From Prostheceraeus crozeri (taxonomy: Eukaryota > Platyhelminthes > Polycladida > Euryleptidae): a stretch of 64,000 bases of DNA. Each line of letters opens with the position of its first letter. The first letter of the stretch is position 1. Under the pieces are notes generated by a model that worked only from the letters and a program-made list of their open reading frames with translations, did no database searches and was not told the DNA's origin. The translations under genes were made by a program, and so were the position numbers. The stretch lies in the NCBI GenBank assembly GCA_907163375.1, contig CAJQUW010014798.1:62001-126000 (forward strand), in the 5' to 3' direction. Below, one piece after another: positions 60,941-64,000 of this stretch.

Positions 60941-62170
60941 GCATTGCCTCCGGGGTCGGGTAGAGAAGTGTGGTTCCGCTTCTGGGTATTGCTTCCAGGG
61001 TCGGGTAGAGAAGTGTGGTTCCGCTTCTGGGTATTGCTTCCAGGGTTGGGTAGAGAAGTGTGGTTCCGCTTCTGGGTATTGCTTCCAGGGTCGGGTAGAG
61101 AAGTGTGGTTCCGCTTCTGGGTATTGCTTCCAGGGTTGGGTAGAGAAGTGTGGTTCCGCTTCTGGGTATTGCTTCAAGGGTCGTGTAGAGAAGTGTGGTT
61201 CCGCTTCTGGGTATTGCTTCCAGGGTCGGGTAGAGAAGTGTGGTTCCGCTTCTGGGTATTGCTTCCAGGGTCGGGTAGAGAAGTGTGGTTCCGCTTCTGG
61301 GTATTGCTTCCAGGGTCGGGTAGAGAAGTGTGGTTCCGCTTCTGGGTATTGCTTCCAGGGTCGGGTAGAGAGGTGTGGTTCCGCTTCTGGGTATTGCTTT
61401 CCAGGGTCGGGTAGAGAAGTGTGGTTCCGCTTCTGGGTAATGCTTCCAGGTCGGGTAGAGAAGTGTGGTTCCGCTTCTGGTATTGCTTCCAGGGTCGGGT
61501 AGAGAAGTGTGGTTCCGCTTCTGGGTATTGCTTCCAGGGTCGGGTAGAGAAGTGTGGTTCCGCTTCTGGGTATTGCTTCCAGGGTCGGGTAGAGAAGTGT
61601 GGTTCCGCTTCTGGGTATTGCTTCCAGGGTCGGGTAGAGAAGTGTGGTTCCGCTTCTGGGTATTGCTTCCAGGGTCGGGTAGAGAAGTGTGGTTCCGCTT
61701 CTGGGTAATGCTTCCAGGGTCGGGTAGAGAAGTGTGGTTCCGCTTCTGGGTATTGCTTCCAGGGTTGGGTAGAGAGGTATGGTTCCGCTTCTGGGTAATG
61801 CTTCCAGGGTCGGGTAGAGAAGTGTGGTTCCGCTTCTGGGTATTGCTTCCAGGGTCGGGTAGAGAAGTGTGGTTCCGCTTCTGGGTATTGCTTCCAGGGT
61901 CGGGTAAAGAAGTGTGGTTCCGCTTCTGGGTATTGCTTCCAGGGTCGGGTAGAGAAGTGTGGTTCCGCTTCTGGGTATTGCCTCCAGGGTCGGGTAGAGA
62001 AGTGTGGTTCCGCTTCTGGGTATTGCTTCCAGGGTCGGGTAGAGAAGTGTGGTTCCGCTTCTGGGTATTGCTTCCAGGGTCGGGTAGAGAAGTGTGGTTC
62101 CGCTTCTGGGTATTGCTTCCAGGGTCGGGTAGAGAAGTGTGGTTCCGCTTCTGGGTATTGCCTCCTGTTC
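60941..62170. repeat. 45-bp minisatellite, about 27 units
   Basis: Tandem units of the form TTGCTTCCAGGGTCGGGTAG followed by AGAAGTGTGGTTCCGCTTCT and GGGTA. Units are nearly identical; small indels near 61400-61490 divide the array. Because 45 is a multiple of three and the unit has few stops, long open frames of up to 497 codons appear on both strands and in several frames with 15-residue periods. That pattern is an artefact of the repeat. No start context or splice signal supports translation. Confidence 0.97.
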
Positions 62171-62804
62171 GGTTCCGCACATGCCTGCACGTGATTCATC
62201 AGCTTTCAGGAAGAATGAATCTTTTTAACACCTGTTCCTATTTCCTCACGCACGACCTCATTCAGACATTCTCTATCTGAAGGTCTGCAACCTTCTCCTC
62301 CAGGCATTTGTCAATCACTTCATACCTGATTACAAACACAGTTTCCCTCCCAACTGACAGATCAGACACGCGTTGGATAATCCGTCTACCAGAGGTGGTG
62401 CCTTTAAAGTTCTGTTATTGAGCGGCAGATTAGCAGCACTAGTTGCAAAGGCCAAATGCAATTTTCAGTGGATTATGATGACCCACCCTTTAGTGCAGTG
62501 TCTCAAAACTACTACTACACAAGTGGTTGGAAATTACTGCACATTTAGATGGAATGTGATGGTTAGGTTGATGGAATGAAATCACTGTCTAATCAAAACT
62601 TAAATGACTTAATTGACTATTTGTGTCAATTCATTCTTGAAGATTTCAATGTCAATTAAACATTTGCTTGATTTAATTCCAGATCAACTTTCTCAATGAT
62701 CACATTCGGAAGCATCTCCTCGAAGCATTGATAAAACTTTTACAAGACTAGCCGTAATATGCTCATACAACTCAATACTCAATCCCACTGACTTCCATTG
62801 ATAG
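62171..62804. other. No recognisable feature
   Basis: Between a minisatellite and a SINE. Nothing can be named. Confidence 0.4.
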
Positions 62805-63003
62805 CTTTCCGTGACACACTGGTTATGTACTTGGCCTAGTGATCCTTTGCAGTGATCCATAGTTTGAGCACCGGAAGTGTCATAGGAAGTCGACACGAAG
62901 TGCATCCAGACTGAAAATTGCAGGGCGCTCCAGACAAGTCTGACTGTGTCAGAACCGTCCAAACCCCCAGTATGGGGGAGTAGTGACTATAAAGCTTCAT
63001 CAT
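62805..63003 (+). repeat. tRNA-derived SINE, copy 5
   Basis: Contains the head (TTCCGTGACACACTGGTTAT, then TTGGCCTAGTGATCC), a decayed B box, and the core blocks GTCATAGGAAGTCGACACGA, CATCCAGACTG, CGCTCCAGACAAGTCTGACT and GTCAGAACCGTCC, ending GGGAGTAGTGACTATAAAGC and TTCATC. It abuts the minisatellite at 63040. Confidence 0.78.
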
Positions 63004-63039
63004 TAATTGAAATAAAGATTTTACTTACAATCAGTTGGC

Positions 63040-63895
63040 AACCGAGATCACTGCATGGAGAATTCAGATCACTACTTGCGCAGACGGCATCACTGCGTGG
63101 GCAACCAAGATCACTGCGGTGGCAAACGGTATCACTGCGTGGGCAACCGAGATCACTGCGGTGGCAAACGGTATCACTGCGTGGGCAACCAAGATCACTG
63201 CGGGACAATTCAGATCACTACTTGGGCAAACGGTATCACTGCGTGGGCAACCGAGATCACTGTGGGAGATAGAGACCCCTCGGGGGGCAATAGAGATGAC
63301 CGCGTGTATAATCGAAATCATCACGTGGGCAACCAAGATCACTGTGGGAGATAGAGACCCCTCGGCGGGCAATAGAGATGACCGCGTGTATAATCGAAAT
63401 CACTACGTGGGCAACCAAGATCACTGTGGGAGATAGAGACCCCTCGGGGGGCAATAGAGATGACCGCATGTATAATCGAAATCACTACGTGGGCAACCAA
63501 GATCACTGTGGGAGATAGAGACCCCTCGGGGGGCAAAAGAGATGACCGCTTGTATAATCGAAATCACTACGTGGGCAACCAAGATCACTGCCGTGGCAAA
63601 CGGTATCACTGCGTGGGCAACCGAGATCACTGCGGGACAATTCAGATCACTACTTGGGCAAACGGTATCACTGCGTGGGCAACCAAGATCACTGCGGTGG
63701 CAAACGGTATCACTGCGTGGGCAACCGAGATCACTGCGGGACAATTCAGATCACTACTTGGGCAAACGGTATCACTGCGTGGGCAACCGAGATCACTGTG
63801 GGAGATAGAGACCCCTCGGGGGGGGTAATAGAGATGACCGCGTGTATAATCGAAATCACTACGTGGACAACCGAGATCACTGCATGGGCAACTGC
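63040..63895. repeat. 21-bp minisatellite with 82-bp higher-order unit
   Basis: The basic unit is about 21 bp, of the form GATCACTGCGTGGGCAACCA with variants such as TATCACTGCGGTGGCAAACG. Within it, an 82-bp compound unit beginning TGTGGGAGATAGAGACCCCT starts at 63261, 63343, 63425 and 63507, and again as a single unit near 63797. Open frames on both strands with 7-residue periods are artefacts of the unit length. Confidence 0.95.
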
Positions 63896-63938
63896 ACGGG
63901 TTTTATATTGGTCAAAAAGCCACCCCCATTGTCCACCT

Positions 63939-63981
63939 GGAATATGGACAGTCACGAACTTCATACCAGGGTCCATATTCC
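63939..63981. other. Perfect 11-bp hairpin
   Basis: GGAATATGGAC (63939-63949) pairs with GTCCATATTCC (63971-63981) around 21 bases. It lies just after the minisatellite, near the window edge. Function unknown; it may be one end of a repeat that continues outside. Confidence 0.5.
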
Positions 63982-64000
63982 GTCGATTCTAAAAATTAAC

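Noticed and set aside
60687-62199. Long open frames of 497, 420 and 341 codons
   Set aside because: They lie on the 45-bp minisatellite, in several frames and on both strands; unit length divisible by three explains them.
63040-63895. CRISPR-like array
   Set aside because: Units are head-to-tail without unique spacers, and the window is eukaryotic.
62946-63992. Many open frames with 7-residue periods; possible repeat protein
   Set aside because: Same cause: a 21-bp unit with few stops, open in both directions.

Overview
This is a eukaryotic, animal-type window. It is AT-rich, has no bacterial-style gene packing, carries two convincing splice-bounded coding exons, and is otherwise dominated by transposable-element remains. 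Frequent words such as taggcctac and tacatgta, and the mix of hAT, PIF/Harbinger, Tc1/mariner, Penelope-like, LINE and tRNA-derived SINE sequence, suggest a marine invertebrate (echinoderm, hemichordate, amphioxus or mollusc). That placement is an inference; nothing here fixes the species.

Host gene content is small. A first coding exon at 36293-36536 (+) has an in-frame stop just upstream, a Ser/Tyr/Asn/Gln-rich product and a phase-1 GTAAGA donor. A GC-rich exon at 58093-58299 (+) is bounded by a polypyrimidine-AG acceptor and a GTGAGC donor, is phase 1 at both ends, and encodes a segment with DPLNALQNLAARQG, which resembles the block after the KIX domain of Mediator subunit MED15. The two exons are phase-compatible and could be one gene with a 21.6-kb intron full of transposons, but this is unproven.

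Layout. 0-5 kb: a duplicated 184-bp repeat, two Penelope-like remnants on opposite strands and an unclassified GC-rich stretch. 6.4-8.6 kb: two almost identical, oppositely oriented short hAT elements with a BED-finger remnant. 12.8-21.9 kb: SINEs, a LINE 3' fragment, a hAT inside another hAT (perfect 8-bp target duplication), a third hAT and half a Tc1/mariner transposase. 22-36 kb: mostly featureless AT-rich DNA with a 21-bp minisatellite, a third Penelope-like remnant, a Buster-like hAT transposase fossil, inverted repeats and another hAT. 37.8-41.2 kb: a 3.4-kb hAT with AATTCC-hexamer ends and a nested LINE. 42-55 kb: a dense cluster of DNA transposons (foldback MITEs, two PIF/Harbinger derivatives, hATs). 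58.7-60 kb: a MITE with a nested SINE, and a BED finger. 60.9-64 kb: two large minisatellites (45-bp unit; 21-bp unit with an 82-bp higher-order unit) separated by a SINE.

Element boundaries rest on terminal inverted repeats plus target-site duplications that can be read directly. Protein-family calls rest on recognising conserved motifs by eye. Most short open frames are chance, and those over the minisatellites are an artefact of unit lengths divisible by three.
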